DNA of 30,256 nt from JAWXCB01 sp034440455. GTDB lineage: Bacteria > Bacteroidota > Bacteroidia > Chitinophagales > CAIOSU01. The stretch lies in NCBI GenBank assembly GCA_034440455.1, contig JAWXCB010000082.1, forward strand, positions 1 through 30,256, in the 5' to 3' direction. Position 1 is the stretch's first letter. Every line of letters starts with the position of its first letter. The notes below the pieces were generated by a model, which made no database searches, was not told the origin of the DNA, and saw nothing but the letters and a program-made list of their open reading frames with translations. This document shows positions 6,814-14,635 of this stretch, piece by piece. The translations under genes and the position numbers were made by a program.

Positions 6814-9576
6814 TTACAGTTTCATTATTTTTTTCGAGAACTTATTCTTTCCCTGCTGAATCACCAGCAGATAAGCTCCTGCCGCGCAATTCCCACCGCG
6901 CCACTGAAACACTTCTTTCCCGCTGAAAGATTTTTTATCGGCAATTGTTGCAATGATTCTTCCGTTCAAATCAAACACCTGCACGAGCAAGGAGGAGGGT
7001 TGTTTCAAATTGAGTTCGATAGAAATGTTTTCGGTGAAGGGATTTGGAAACAACTTGGAATCAATTTTTGTCAACGCATTTTCGCGCACGGTTGTCGGCT
7101 CAAAATATTTGTTGGAGTAAATGCCGTTGCCATGCGTTGCCACTACAATATTGTTATCATAGACGCGCGAGGTTATCATGTTAATCACTACGTTGCCGAT
7201 GGAGGTTGCGCCTTCCTGCGTCCATACGGTGTTTGCGCCATCTAATTGTGTGGTGGAAAATAATCCGATGCTTGTACCGGCAAAATATTTTACCGTAACG
7301 CTGTCATTATAAATATGCGTCCATGCAACAGAAGGTCCATTTCCGCTGCCATCGGGATTCTCTTCAAGATTACCACTCACATCGCTCCATGATGTGCCGC
7401 CATCAGTAGTGTGAAAAATACTTGGAATGCCGTAGTTGGAAAATGTAATAAGCACATTCCCTGCATTCAATCTGTCAGGTTCCACGCAACTCACATACGC
7501 GCCCGCAGGAAAATTCGCTCCTGAAATATCCACCTTCTGGGTTGTGTTCGTGCGGCAACTGTCAAGGCGATACACTTTCGCATTGCTTGTTCCGAAATAG
7601 AGGATGTGCGGATTTGCTTCGCTAATGTCAAGCGTGGTGATGGAGGGCGCGGTGAACCCAATGCCTGTGCTTGTGCCGTTCAGCTTATTCCATCCGGTGG
7701 AAATCGTATTGTATTCATCACCCAGCAGCGGAATTGTAGTGAGGTCGTCATTGCGCCAAATAGTTCTTCCGGCAGGGAGATACATGATGCTGTCGTTCGT
7801 TGGGTCGAGAATAAATGGATTAATAAATAGATACGCGCTGCCGCCACCTTGCGGGTCAATGCGGGTGAGGTTGTTCACCGTGCCGTCATCGCTGATATCG
7901 AACTTGAACACTTTGCCTGTTTGCCAACTGAGATAATAATTAGTGCGGTTGCGCGTGATAGCGCAATAGCCGCCATCGCCATAAAAAGAATGTTTCCAGT
8001 TTGTGGTGTAATCGAGCGTGTTCGTAAGAAATGTTCCGTTGTCTTGCAAGCCGCCCACTAGCATTTCATTCGTTGTGTTTCCCGGCTCAATGGCGCAAGT
8101 ATAAAATTGCCCGGTGTTGTAATTGTTGTTGAGATTTTCCCACGAAACAGAATCAGCAAGGATGTTTTGCGTTTTTATTACGCCTCCATCGCTTGCAGAA
8201 ATTGCCACATTATTATCCGAAGGAAGAAATAACAATTTGTGCTGGTCGGGATGATGATTCGGATAAATGTAGTTGGAAACTTTTGCCGTGTCGCATTGAT
8301 AGCCGCCAATCCAACTGTAAGCAGGCGTAGTGAATCCATCGAGCGAGCGATAGATATTTGTGCCGCCAAGAAAAACAAGATTCGTATCGGCAGGACTCAC
8401 CGCAACATACAAATCATAAGAACTCTGCGAACTGAATTTTGCAAAATCAAATGTGTAGAAGCCCGTGCAATTATCGTTGGGAATATTTGCAGTGCGGTTT
8501 AACCACGCACCGCCCGCACCGCTGCCATCACCGCTCACGAATTTATATTTCCAGAGGTTGTGTCCCGTTGCTCCGCTGCTTGGAGTTTCAGCGATGAAGA
8601 ATACCTGTGCTTCATCAGAGGGCGCGATGCCGATTTCAATTCTATTATAGCTTATGGGAAATCCTGCGGGCGTGATGCGCGTCCAGTTGATGCCGTCAGC
8701 ACTGCGCCAGATTCCTTTTGTTGGCGTTTCGCTGCTGACTGTTGCATATAAAATTCCCGTGCTTGTAATTGCAATATCTGTGTATTCTGAAATTCCGTTT
8801 ATAGTTGTATCCAATCCCAATACGGCATCCCATGTATTTCCGCCATCAATGCTGCGCCAAATACCATTTACAACAGCAGCATAAACTTCATCTTCCGTTG
8901 TGTTTGTTTTGTCAGTAACGATTTCCCACACGAAATCGAAATCTCTTTTTTGAAAGCGCGTGGCAGGTGTATTGGAAACTGTTGAAGGAAGTTGGCTCCA
9001 GGAATTGCCGCCATCGGTTGATTTAAAAATGCCATCACCGCTGAATTGGGAAGAAAATCCCGCAGCATTTACGATGCCATAGGATTCGCCTGTGCCATAA
9101 TACCACACGTTGGTTTTTCCTGTGCGGGTATCTTGCGCTACGCAGGTAACGCTGTGCAATTGCTGCGCTGTTGTTGTCTTCACAAAACTTGCACCGCCAT
9201 CATCACTGCGCCACATACCGCCAGTTACTTGTCCGGCAAGAATTTTATTTTCATCCATGTCATCAAGGGCGAGGGCGCGTGTTCTGCCGCCTACGTTGTA
9301 GGGACCGCGTGACTGCCATGTTTCGGAACGGCTGTTGTCTTGTGGGAGTGTTGCGGCAAAGGCGAGTTCTTTTTTTCTGATTTCATTTGGAATTGTTCCG
9401 GTTGCTGGATTGTGCAAACGGTTGAATTGGTATTGCTCATAAGCATCTGCATTTTCAGATGTGCCGCTACCGTAGGGGGAATCAGTGAGTGGTTTGTGGT
9501 GCTTGTGGGAAATGAATTTCCAAAAGGGGAAGGCAGCAAGGAGAAATAGAAAAAGAAGAAAGCGATTTTTGTTCAC
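6814..9576 (-). CDS. Secreted BNR/sortilin-type repeat protein with type IX sorting domain
   Basis: 920 residues. A hydrophobic N-terminal segment (RFLLFLFLLAAFPFWKF) acts as signal peptide. The body is a probable beta-propeller with Asp-box repeats, seen as WRSDDGGASF, FKSTDGGNSW, WRSIDGGNTW, WRSADGINW and FHTTDGGTSW. The last ~80 residues form a type IX secretion C-terminal domain: LFPNPFTENISIEL, then VQVFDLNGR, then AGAYLLVIQQG and a basic KKIMKL end. Such proteins cross the outer membrane by T9SS and are anchored or released. The ligand or substrate is unknown, and no glycosidase signature is evident. It begins 31 bp after sufD on the same strand, so it may be read through from the suf operon although no functional link is obvious. 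Confidence 0.88.
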   Translation of the reverse strand: MNKNRFLLFLFLLAAFPFWKFISHKHHKPLTDSPYGSGTSENADAYEQYQFNRLHNPATGTIPNEIRKKELAFAATLPQDNSRSETWQSRGPYNVGGRTRALALDDMDENKILAGQVTGGMWRSDDGGASFVKTTTAQQLHSVTCVAQDTRTGKTNVWYYGTGESYGIVNAAGFSSQFSGDGIFKSTDGGNSWSQLPSTVSNTPATRFQKRDFDFVWEIVTDKTNTTEDEVYAAVVNGIWRSIDGGNTWDAVLGLDTTINGISEYTDIAITSTGILYATVSSETPTKGIWRSADGINWTRITPAGFPISYNRIEIGIAPSDEAQVFFIAETPSSGATGHNLWKYKFVSGDGSGAGGAWLNRTANIPNDNCTGFYTFDFAKFSSQSSYDLYVAVSPADTNLVFLGGTNIYRSLDGFTTPAYSWIGGYQCDTAKVSNYIYPNHHPDQHKLLFLPSDNNVAISASDGGVIKTQNILADSVSWENLNNNYNTGQFYTCAIEPGNTTNEMLVGGLQDNGTFLTNTLDYTTNWKHSFYGDGGYCAITRNRTNYYLSWQTGKVFKFDISDDGTVNNLTRIDPQGGGSAYLFINPFILDPTNDSIMYLPAGRTIWRNDDLTTIPLLGDEYNTISTGWNKLNGTSTGIGFTAPSITTLDISEANPHILYFGTSNAKVYRLDSCRTNTTQKVDISGANFPAGAYVSCVEPDRLNAGNVLITFSNYGIPSIFHTTDGGTSWSDVSGNLEENPDGSGNGPSVAWTHIYNDSVTVKYFAGTSIGLFSTTQLDGANTVWTQEGATSIGNVVINMITSRVYDNNIVVATHGNGIYSNKYFEPTTVRENALTKIDSKLFPNPFTENISIELNLKQPSSLLVQVFDLNGRIIATIADKKSFSGKEVFQWRGGNCAAGAYLLVIQQGKNKFSKKIMKL

Positions 9577-9607
9577 TGATTTTTGAGGGTGAAATTACGA
9601 ATTGAAA

Positions 9608-10885
9608 CTACCTGTTCAGCGCAATCATCAGCGAGTAGGAGAGATACTCCCTTAATTCCGGGTTGCTGATTTTTTCAATCACCTCCCACGCGAAGGCGTG
9701 ATGCAGAATGTTTTTAGCGTGCTGCTCGCTGATGCCGCGTGAGCGTAAATAGAATATTGCCTCCTCATCCGTTTGCCCGGAAGTGGAACCGTGTGTGCAT
9801 TTCACATCATCGGCAAAAATTTCCAACTGCGGTTTTGAGTTGACAGTCGCCTGATCGGAGAGCAAAATGTTTTTATTGGATTGAAAAGCGTTTGTCTTTT
9901 GCGCATCCTGCCGCACAAGAATGCGTCCGCAAAAAGCCCCGCTTGATGAGCCGTTCAGCAACCCTTTATACAATTGATTACTGAAGCAATGCGGTTGCGC
10001 GTGGTCAACAGTTACATGATTATCAACATGGTCTTTGCCGGATACAACATACAACCCGTAAAGATTCGTTTCGCAGTTTTCGCCATTCAGTTGCACGTTC
10101 AGATTGTTGCGAATCAAATCACCGCCCAATGTAATCGTCCACGAGTTGAAGCGGCTGTTTGCCTGCTGATTTACAAACACATTTCCAATATGCGAGTAGC
10201 CGTTTGTGCGCGATTGAATCTTGATATAATCTAAGCGCGCATTCTCCATTACAAATAATTCAGTAACGGTGTCGGTAATCGTTTTTGCATCCGTAAGATT
10301 TTGGTAGCATACAACCACCGAGCTTTGGCTGTTCTTCCCGGCAACCACGAGGTTGCGGGGCGCAATTACTTTTCCCTGTGTGGCTCCGGTAGAAATAGAA
10401 TAGAGCAACACGGGATGCTCCAACACAACATTGTCAGGAATGCTGATAAACGCGCCATCCTGAAAGTGCGCGGTGTTCCATGTCGAAAATCCATCCTGCC
10501 GTTGATTGGATTGCTTTCCGAGATACTGCCCGATAAGCGCATTGTTCTCCTGCTGCCGCGACATCGGGCTGATAACGAGATGCGCCTTGTCATCAAGAAT
10601 TTCAGAAAAATTTTCATTAAACCAACCGTCAACAAATACCAAACGATTTGCTTTCAGGCGGTCAATAGTATCAAGATGCAACTCACTTTTCAATTCAGGT
10701 TTTGCAGTAACAGGCTCAAACCCGTTTTTCACCATTGGCATTACGTTGGTGTATTTCCAATCTTCATTTTTCGTGGTGGGAAAGCCGAGTTTCTGAAATG
10801 CGGCAAGCGCTTCATTGCGCAGCAATGTCTGCGAGTCAGCGAGTCGCGGGTCGCGGGTTGTGTTTTTTGTTGAAATAGTATTCAC
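9608..10885 (-). CDS. sufD: Fe-S cluster assembly scaffold protein SufD
   Basis: Partner of SufB in the SufBC2D scaffold that assembles Fe-S clusters. The beta-helix core and C-terminal helical domain are recognisable, with FADDVKCTHGSTSG near the C-terminus, the conserved Cys/His segment at the SufB-SufD interface. I place the start at the GTG at 10885 (425 residues). The open frame runs to 10990, but that would overlap sufC by 59 bp, and the only ATGs upstream lie inside sufC. The first residues after the start (TRDPRLADSQ) are encoded by the GCGACTC heptamer repeat. The start is the uncertain part; the identity is firm. Confidence 0.92.
   Translation of the reverse strand: MNTISTKNTTRDPRLADSQTLLRNEALAAFQKLGFPTTKNEDWKYTNVMPMVKNGFEPVTAKPELKSELHLDTIDRLKANRLVFVDGWFNENFSEILDDKAHLVISPMSRQQENNALIGQYLGKQSNQRQDGFSTWNTAHFQDGAFISIPDNVVLEHPVLLYSISTGATQGKVIAPRNLVVAGKNSQSSVVVCYQNLTDAKTITDTVTELFVMENARLDYIKIQSRTNGYSHIGNVFVNQQANSRFNSWTITLGGDLIRNNLNVQLNGENCETNLYGLYVVSGKDHVDNHVTVDHAQPHCFSNQLYKGLLNGSSSGAFCGRILVRQDAQKTNAFQSNKNILLSDQATVNSKPQLEIFADDVKCTHGSTSGQTDEEAIFYLRSRGISEQHAKNILHHAFAWEVIEKISNPELREYLSYSLMIALNR
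10830..10858. repeat. GCGACTC-family heptamers inside sufD coding sequence
   Basis: About four units (GCGAGTC..., CGCGGGT, CGCGGGT) in the N-terminal codons of sufD. They encode TRDPRLADS in the reading frame. Confidence 0.7.
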
Positions 10886-10912
10886 TCTTTTTTTCTTCTG
10901 TAAATTATTGCA

Positions 10913-10933
10913 TTGACTCGCAGACTCTCGACT
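10913..10933. repeat. GCGACTC-family heptamers in the sufC-sufD junction
   Basis: Three 7-bp units (TTGACTC, GCAGACT, CTCGACT) between sufC and sufD. The sufC stop codon (TAG read leftward at 10934-10932) lies in the last unit. Confidence 0.7.
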
Positions 10934-11684
10934 ATGCAGCAACTTCTTTCTTAATCCAATCATATCCTTTTTCTTCCAACTCCAAGGCAAGCCCTTTCTC
11001 TCCGCTTTTTACAATCTTGCCGTCAAATAAGACATGCACAAAATCAGGCACGATATAATCAAGCAGGCGTTGGTAGTGGGTGATGACGATGAAGATGTTT
11101 TCCGCATTGCGCAGTTTGTTCACTCCGGTTGAAACAACTTTCAGCGCGTCAATATCCAATCCTGAATCTGTTTCATCAAGAATGGCAAGCTTTGGTTCGA
11201 GCATCGCCATTTGAAAGATTTCATTGCGTTTCTTTTCACCGCCTGAAAACCCTTCATTCACGGAACGTGAAATCAACTTCTCATCAATCTCCACAAACTT
11301 CATTTTCTCTTTCATTGTCTTCAGAAACTCAACCGCATTCAACGCGGGTAAGTTGTTGTGCTTGCGAATTTCGTTCACAGAGGCTTTCATAAAATTCGCC
11401 ATGCTTACACCGGGAATTTCAATAGGATATTGAAACGCAAGAAACACGCCTTCGCGCGCGCGTTCTTCAGGGGAGAGTTCAAGCAAGTTTTTCCCCTTAA
11501 AAATGATTTCACCGTCCGTCACTTCATAGCCATCGCGTCCCGAGAGAGCCGCAGCAAGCGTACTTTTTCCCGAACCATTCGGACCCATGATGGCATGAAT
11601 CTCACCAGGATTTGCCGTCAAGCTCAAACCTTTTATGATTTCTTTCCCATCAACTTCTACTTTCAGATTCTTTATTTGTAACAT
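10932..11684 (-). CDS. sufC: Fe-S cluster assembly ATPase SufC
   Basis: ABC-type ATPase of the SufBC2D scaffold; ATP hydrolysis drives the rearrangement of SufB-SufD during cluster assembly. The 250 residues show Walker A GPNGSGKST, the Q-loop region FLAFQYPIEIPG, the SufC-type signature FSGGEKKRNEI, Walker B AILDETDSGLD and the H-loop ITHYQRLL. There are no membrane segments. The ATG at 11684 is only 3 bp after the stop of the four-helix-bundle gene, so translation is probably coupled to that gene rather than to sufB. Confidence 0.97.
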   Translation of the reverse strand: MLQIKNLKVEVDGKEIIKGLSLTANPGEIHAIMGPNGSGKSTLAAALSGRDGYEVTDGEIIFKGKNLLELSPEERAREGVFLAFQYPIEIPGVSMANFMKASVNEIRKHNNLPALNAVEFLKTMKEKMKFVEIDEKLISRSVNEGFSGGEKKRNEIFQMAMLEPKLAILDETDSGLDIDALKVVSTGVNKLRNAENIFIVITHYQRLLDYIVPDFVHVLFDGKIVKSGEKGLALELEEKGYDWIKKEVAA

Positions 11685-11687
11685 CTT

Positions 11688-12104
11688 TTATTGTTTTAGT
11701 CGCGAGTCGCGGATCTGCGAGTCACGAGTCTTGGGTTTATTTGAGTTGTGTAAATAGGAAATGAAACTTCCTATCATGCGGGAGAGTTCCACAGAAAAAT
11801 TATTCAGCCGATCAAAAACTTCCTTCGAGATATATTCCGTATCCAACGCTAAATAAAGTTGCGCTCTCAATTCACCGAGCGAACCTTTTACCACGCTCAG
11901 AAAATATTTAAACTCTCCATCTCCCATTCTTTCAAAACCTTCAGCAATGTTTGAAGCAACAGAGATGCTCGCTCTGCGGATTTGGTCTTTAAGCGCGTAA
12001 TCTTTTGAAAACCTTTCCTCTTTTGTAATATCGTAAATCATCTTATTCAACTCCCTTGCTTTCTGCCAGATTATTAAATCTTCTATTCTCTCAATCTTGC
12101 TCAT
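11688..12104 (-). CDS. Four-helix bundle protein, S23/IVP type, inside the suf operon
   Basis: 138 residues with the family hallmarks: an N-terminal LIIWQKARELNKMIYDIT helix, then KDYALKDQIRRASISVASNIAEGFER, then FKYFLSVVKGSLGELRAQL. This family was first seen as the protein encoded in intervening sequences of 23S rRNA and also includes the Avd accessory protein of diversity-generating retroelements. Free-standing copies of unknown role are common in Bacteroidota. Here it splits sufB from sufC and ends 3 bp before sufC. Its C-terminal KTRDSQIRDSRLKQ is translated from GCGACTC heptamers, and the same heptamers lie just upstream of its start. This suggests an inserted cassette. No reverse transcriptase is present. 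Confidence 0.88.
   Translation of the reverse strand: MSKIERIEDLIIWQKARELNKMIYDITKEERFSKDYALKDQIRRASISVASNIAEGFERMGDGEFKYFLSVVKGSLGELRAQLYLALDTEYISKEVFDRLNNFSVELSRMIGSFISYLHNSNKPKTRDSQIRDSRLKQ
11698..11732. repeat. GCGACTC-family heptamer array at the 3' end of the four-helix gene
   Basis: Five units of AGTCGCG type, one out of phase by one base, encoding the C-terminal KTRDSQIRDSRL of the four-helix protein and ending 14 bp before the sufC start. Confidence 0.75.
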
Positions 12105-12113
12105 ACCTTTTTA

Positions 12114-12219
12114 AGTCGCGAGTCACGGGTTGTTTTTTTATCCTGTATATTTTATACTCAATGTTACTTTTTACAATTCCCCCCTTGACTCGCAACTCGT
12201 GACCCGCAGACCCGCGACT
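12114..12219. repeat. GCGACTC-family heptamers in opposite orientations between sufB and the four-helix gene
   Basis: Three units (AGTCGCG, AGTCACG, GGTTGTT) at 12114-12134 and five in the complementary orientation (TTGACTC, GCAACTC, GTGACCC, GCAGACC, CGCGACT) at 12185-12219. The two arms can pair into a long imperfect hairpin around a 50-bp AT-rich loop. The second arm ends 4 bp from the sufB stop codon. Confidence 0.75.
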
Positions 12220-12223
12220 ATTC

Positions 12224-13669
12224 TTATCCTACCGACCCCTCCAAACTTACCGCCAGCAGCTTCTGCGCTTCCACTGCAAATTCCATCGGCAGTTGTTTGA
12301 ATACTTCACGGCAATAGCCGTTCACAATCAGGTTCACCGCTTCTTCTGTTGAAAGCCCGCGCTGGTTGCAATAGAACATGATGTCTTCCCCGATTTTTGA
12401 GGTTGTTGCTTCATGCTCCACCTTTGCGGTGGCGTTATTGATTTCCAAATAAGGAAACGTGTGAGCACCACATCGGTCGCCAATCAGCAGCGAATCGCAT
12501 TGCGAGAAGTTATAGGCTTTTTCAGCATTCTTACTCACCCGCACCAACCCGCGATAGCTGTTGTTGCCATGCCCCGATGATATTCCTTTTGACACAATGC
12601 GGCTGCGCGTGTTTTTTCCGAGATGAATCATCTTCGTGCCCGTGTCAGCCTGCTGATAATTATTTGTAACGGCAACCGAATAAAATTCACCGATGGAATT
12701 ATCGCCTTTCAAAATGCAACTCGGATATTTCCATGTAATCGAAGAACCCGTTTCCACCTGCGTCCACGAAATTTTTGAATTCGCGCCTTTGCAGATGCCG
12801 CGCTTCGTCACAAAGTTGTAGATGCCGCCCTTTCCATTCTTGTCGCCCGGATACCAATTCTGCACGGTGGAATATTTTATTTCGGCATTATCCAGCGTAA
12901 TCAATTCAACTACTGCAGCGTGCAACTGGTTTTCATCGCGCATCGGTGCGGTGCAGCCTTCGAGATAGCTCACGTAGCTATTATCATCCGCTATGATTAA
13001 CGTGCGCTCAAACTGCCCCGTGTTGGCGGCATTGATTCTGAAATACGTTGACAGTTCCATCGGGCAACGAACACCTTTCGGGATATAACAAAACGAGCCA
13101 TCGCTGAACACCGCAGCATTCAGCGCAGCGAAAAAATTATCCGTATGCGGCACCACAGAGCCTAAGTATTGCTTCACCAAATCAGGATGTTCCTGCACCG
13201 CATCGCTGAACGAGCAGAAGATGATACCCTTTTTCGCAAGCTCCTCTTTGTAAGTCGTTTTCACGGAAACGCTGTCCATCACCACATCTACAGCAACTCC
13301 GGTGAGGCGCTTTTGCTCCGCCAGCGAAATGCCCAACTTCTCAAAAGTCGAAAGTAATTCAGGGTCAACCTCGTCAAGGCTTTTCAACTCCGGCTTTTTC
13401 TTAGGCGCTGAATAGTAAATGATGTTTTGATAATCAATGGCAGGATAATGCACATACGCCCAATCCGGCTCCTTCATTTCCAGCCATGCGCGATAGGCTT
13501 TCAGCCGCCACTGAAGCATCCATTCAGGCTCGTTTTTCTTTTTGGAAATCAGCCGCACCACCTCTTCGCTCAGCCCTTTGGGAATCGCATCCGCCTCAAT
13601 ATCGGTGTAGAAGCCGTATTTGTAGTCGCTCGTGGTGGCGCGTTCAATCGTTTTTAAATCCTCTGACAT
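12224..13669 (-). CDS. sufB: Fe-S cluster assembly scaffold protein SufB
   Basis: Main scaffold subunit of SufBC2D on which the nascent Fe-S cluster is built. From the ATG at 13669 (MSEDLKTIERA) it is 481 residues, the usual size. The open frame extends 18 codons upstream, but this covers the promoter-like region and is rejected. Family segments include YIPKGVRCPMELSTYFRIN, YLEGCTAPMRDENQLHAAVVE, and near the C-terminus CDSLLIGDRCGAHTFPYLE, which contains the conserved Cys involved in cluster formation, followed by VEHEATTSKIGEDIMFYCNQRG. It is the first gene of the suf cluster. No sufE, sufS or sufA is seen in the window. Confidence 0.97.
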   Translation of the reverse strand: MSEDLKTIERATTSDYKYGFYTDIEADAIPKGLSEEVVRLISKKKNEPEWMLQWRLKAYRAWLEMKEPDWAYVHYPAIDYQNIIYYSAPKKKPELKSLDEVDPELLSTFEKLGISLAEQKRLTGVAVDVVMDSVSVKTTYKEELAKKGIIFCSFSDAVQEHPDLVKQYLGSVVPHTDNFFAALNAAVFSDGSFCYIPKGVRCPMELSTYFRINAANTGQFERTLIIADDNSYVSYLEGCTAPMRDENQLHAAVVELITLDNAEIKYSTVQNWYPGDKNGKGGIYNFVTKRGICKGANSKISWTQVETGSSITWKYPSCILKGDNSIGEFYSVAVTNNYQQADTGTKMIHLGKNTRSRIVSKGISSGHGNNSYRGLVRVSKNAEKAYNFSQCDSLLIGDRCGAHTFPYLEINNATAKVEHEATTSKIGEDIMFYCNQRGLSTEEAVNLIVNGYCREVFKQLPMEFAVEAQKLLAVSLEGSVG

Positions 13670-13699
13670 CGCGTAAATACCTATTGCTCGGTATTTTGG

Positions 13700-13729
13700 C
13701 AAAGGTAGCTTATTTAGACGCAATCTAAA
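13700..13729 (-). promoter_or_regulatory. Putative suf promoter -7 box with adjacent TTTAGA dyad
   Basis: Read on the minus strand, TACCTTTG (13707-13700) is an exact match to the Bacteroidota -7 consensus TAnnTTTG and lies about 30 bp upstream of the sufB ATG. Directly behind it is a perfect 17-bp dyad, TTTAGA-5 bp-TCTAAA (13713-13729), where a regulator could meet the polymerase. No clear -33 TTTG is seen. The dyad resembles metalloregulator (DtxR/MntR-like) operators; that link is inference. Confidence 0.5.
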
Positions 13730-13780
13730 AAGGCAAGGCGGGAGAATTTTTTGGTAGTTACCCAGTTTGAGTGTGAGCCG

Positions 13781-13845
13781 TCATGCTGAGTTTACCAAAG
13801 CATGGCGCGGGCAATCACCACCCTTCGACAAGCTCAGGCTGACCT
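13781..13845. repeat. REP-like palindromic repeat, family A copy 2
   Basis: Same plan and nearly the same length as 501-566. It opens TCATGCTGAGTTTA, has a divergent centre, and closes CCACCCTTCGAC...GCTCAGGCTGAC. It sits about 50 bp upstream of the suf promoter region. Confidence 0.75.
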
Positions 13846-13860
13846 GCCGCCCTGCCCCCC

Positions 13861-13902
13861 AAAAAACACAACAACCCCCGGAATTCGCGTTCGGAGGCTG
13901 TT
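13861..13902 (-). terminator. Rho-independent terminator for the 13949-14581 gene
   Basis: On the minus strand AACAGCCTCCGAA pairs with TTCCGGGGGTTGTT across a short loop and is followed by GTGTTTTTT. It lies about 50 bp past the stop codon of the fibronectin-like gene. The + strand has a weaker T-tract on the other side, so it could work in both directions. Confidence 0.65.
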
Positions 13903-13948
13903 TTGCTTTTTACCCTCAAAGTAAAAAAAAGGAAAACTTTATTGCAAG

Positions 13949-14581
13949 CTATAATCCGGCAAGGCAGGTAACGATGGTTGAGCCTGTTCCCTTTCCGGCT
14001 GTGCCTAAGGGATAGATGATGAACGATACAATTTCAGCAGGGGCGCTGGGCATCGTGATGCGCACGCGCGTTGTAATCTGCACCTCCGTCCAAACGGAAT
14101 TTTCATTAGCATAGCCCCCTGTTTTCAACACCTGATAAGAATGGGCGCCCGGTAAAGCCCGCCATGAAATGGCGATGGCGCGCGAAAGAGTTTTTGCGCG
14201 CGGATTCTTTACGGCTGAAAGCGCTCCGATGCTGCTGCCGCGCGTAATGGGCACAAATGCGGCAGCATGCACAATGCGCAGTTGCTCTTGTTCGCTCGCT
14301 TTTGCATTGGCTTTCATCAACACAAAATTGCTCCACTTCGCGAGGCAGGAAAGTAAAATGCTTTTTGCCGCATTCCGCTCGTTTTTTTGAATTTTCGTGC
14401 CGTGCGCAGCCAGCGCAATCTTTTCATTCAGGTCACGAATAAAATTTTGAACTTCAGCAGGAAGCGGTGTAATGCCCGCAAACTCGGGCTGGGAGGAAAC
14501 GGCATCCACGTTTTGCTGTGCCGACATTGCCAGATCGGTAGGCTTCAGGTCAGTGAAACTGGAGGTTTTGATGCGTATCAT
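13949..14581 (-). CDS. Hypothetical protein with probable C-terminal fibronectin type III-like domain
   Basis: 210 residues from the ATG at 14581 (MIRIKTSSFTDL); the open frame extends 20 codons further, but the extension is hydrophobic and less likely. The N-terminal half is helical (VQNFIRDLNEKIALAAHGTK...). The C-terminal half has ISWRALPGAHSYQVLKTG...WTEVQITTRVRITM, which fits an Fn3-like beta-sandwich. The arrangement resembles a widespread Bacteroidota family of about 210-residue proteins of unknown role. There is no signal peptide, and no catalytic motif is visible. It ends at a good terminator and is divergent from the 14-residue repeat gene 54 bp away. Confidence 0.65.
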   Translation of the reverse strand: MIRIKTSSFTDLKPTDLAMSAQQNVDAVSSQPEFAGITPLPAEVQNFIRDLNEKIALAAHGTKIQKNERNAAKSILLSCLAKWSNFVLMKANAKASEQEQLRIVHAAAFVPITRGSSIGALSAVKNPRAKTLSRAIAISWRALPGAHSYQVLKTGGYANENSVWTEVQITTRVRITMPSAPAEIVSFIIYPLGTAGKGTGSTIVTCLAGL

Positions 14582-14635
14582 ACTAAAATCCTTTTGCGGG
14601 AATGAAAGATGAAATAAAATGAATACACTATTACT

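Noticed and set aside
10886..10990. SufD starting inside sufC
   Set aside because: This would need a 59-bp overlap, and the added residues are the sufC end and heptamers; the GTG at 10885 is more likely.
11688..12104. Part of a diversity-generating retroelement (Avd-like)
   Set aside because: No reverse transcriptase, no template/variable repeat pair.
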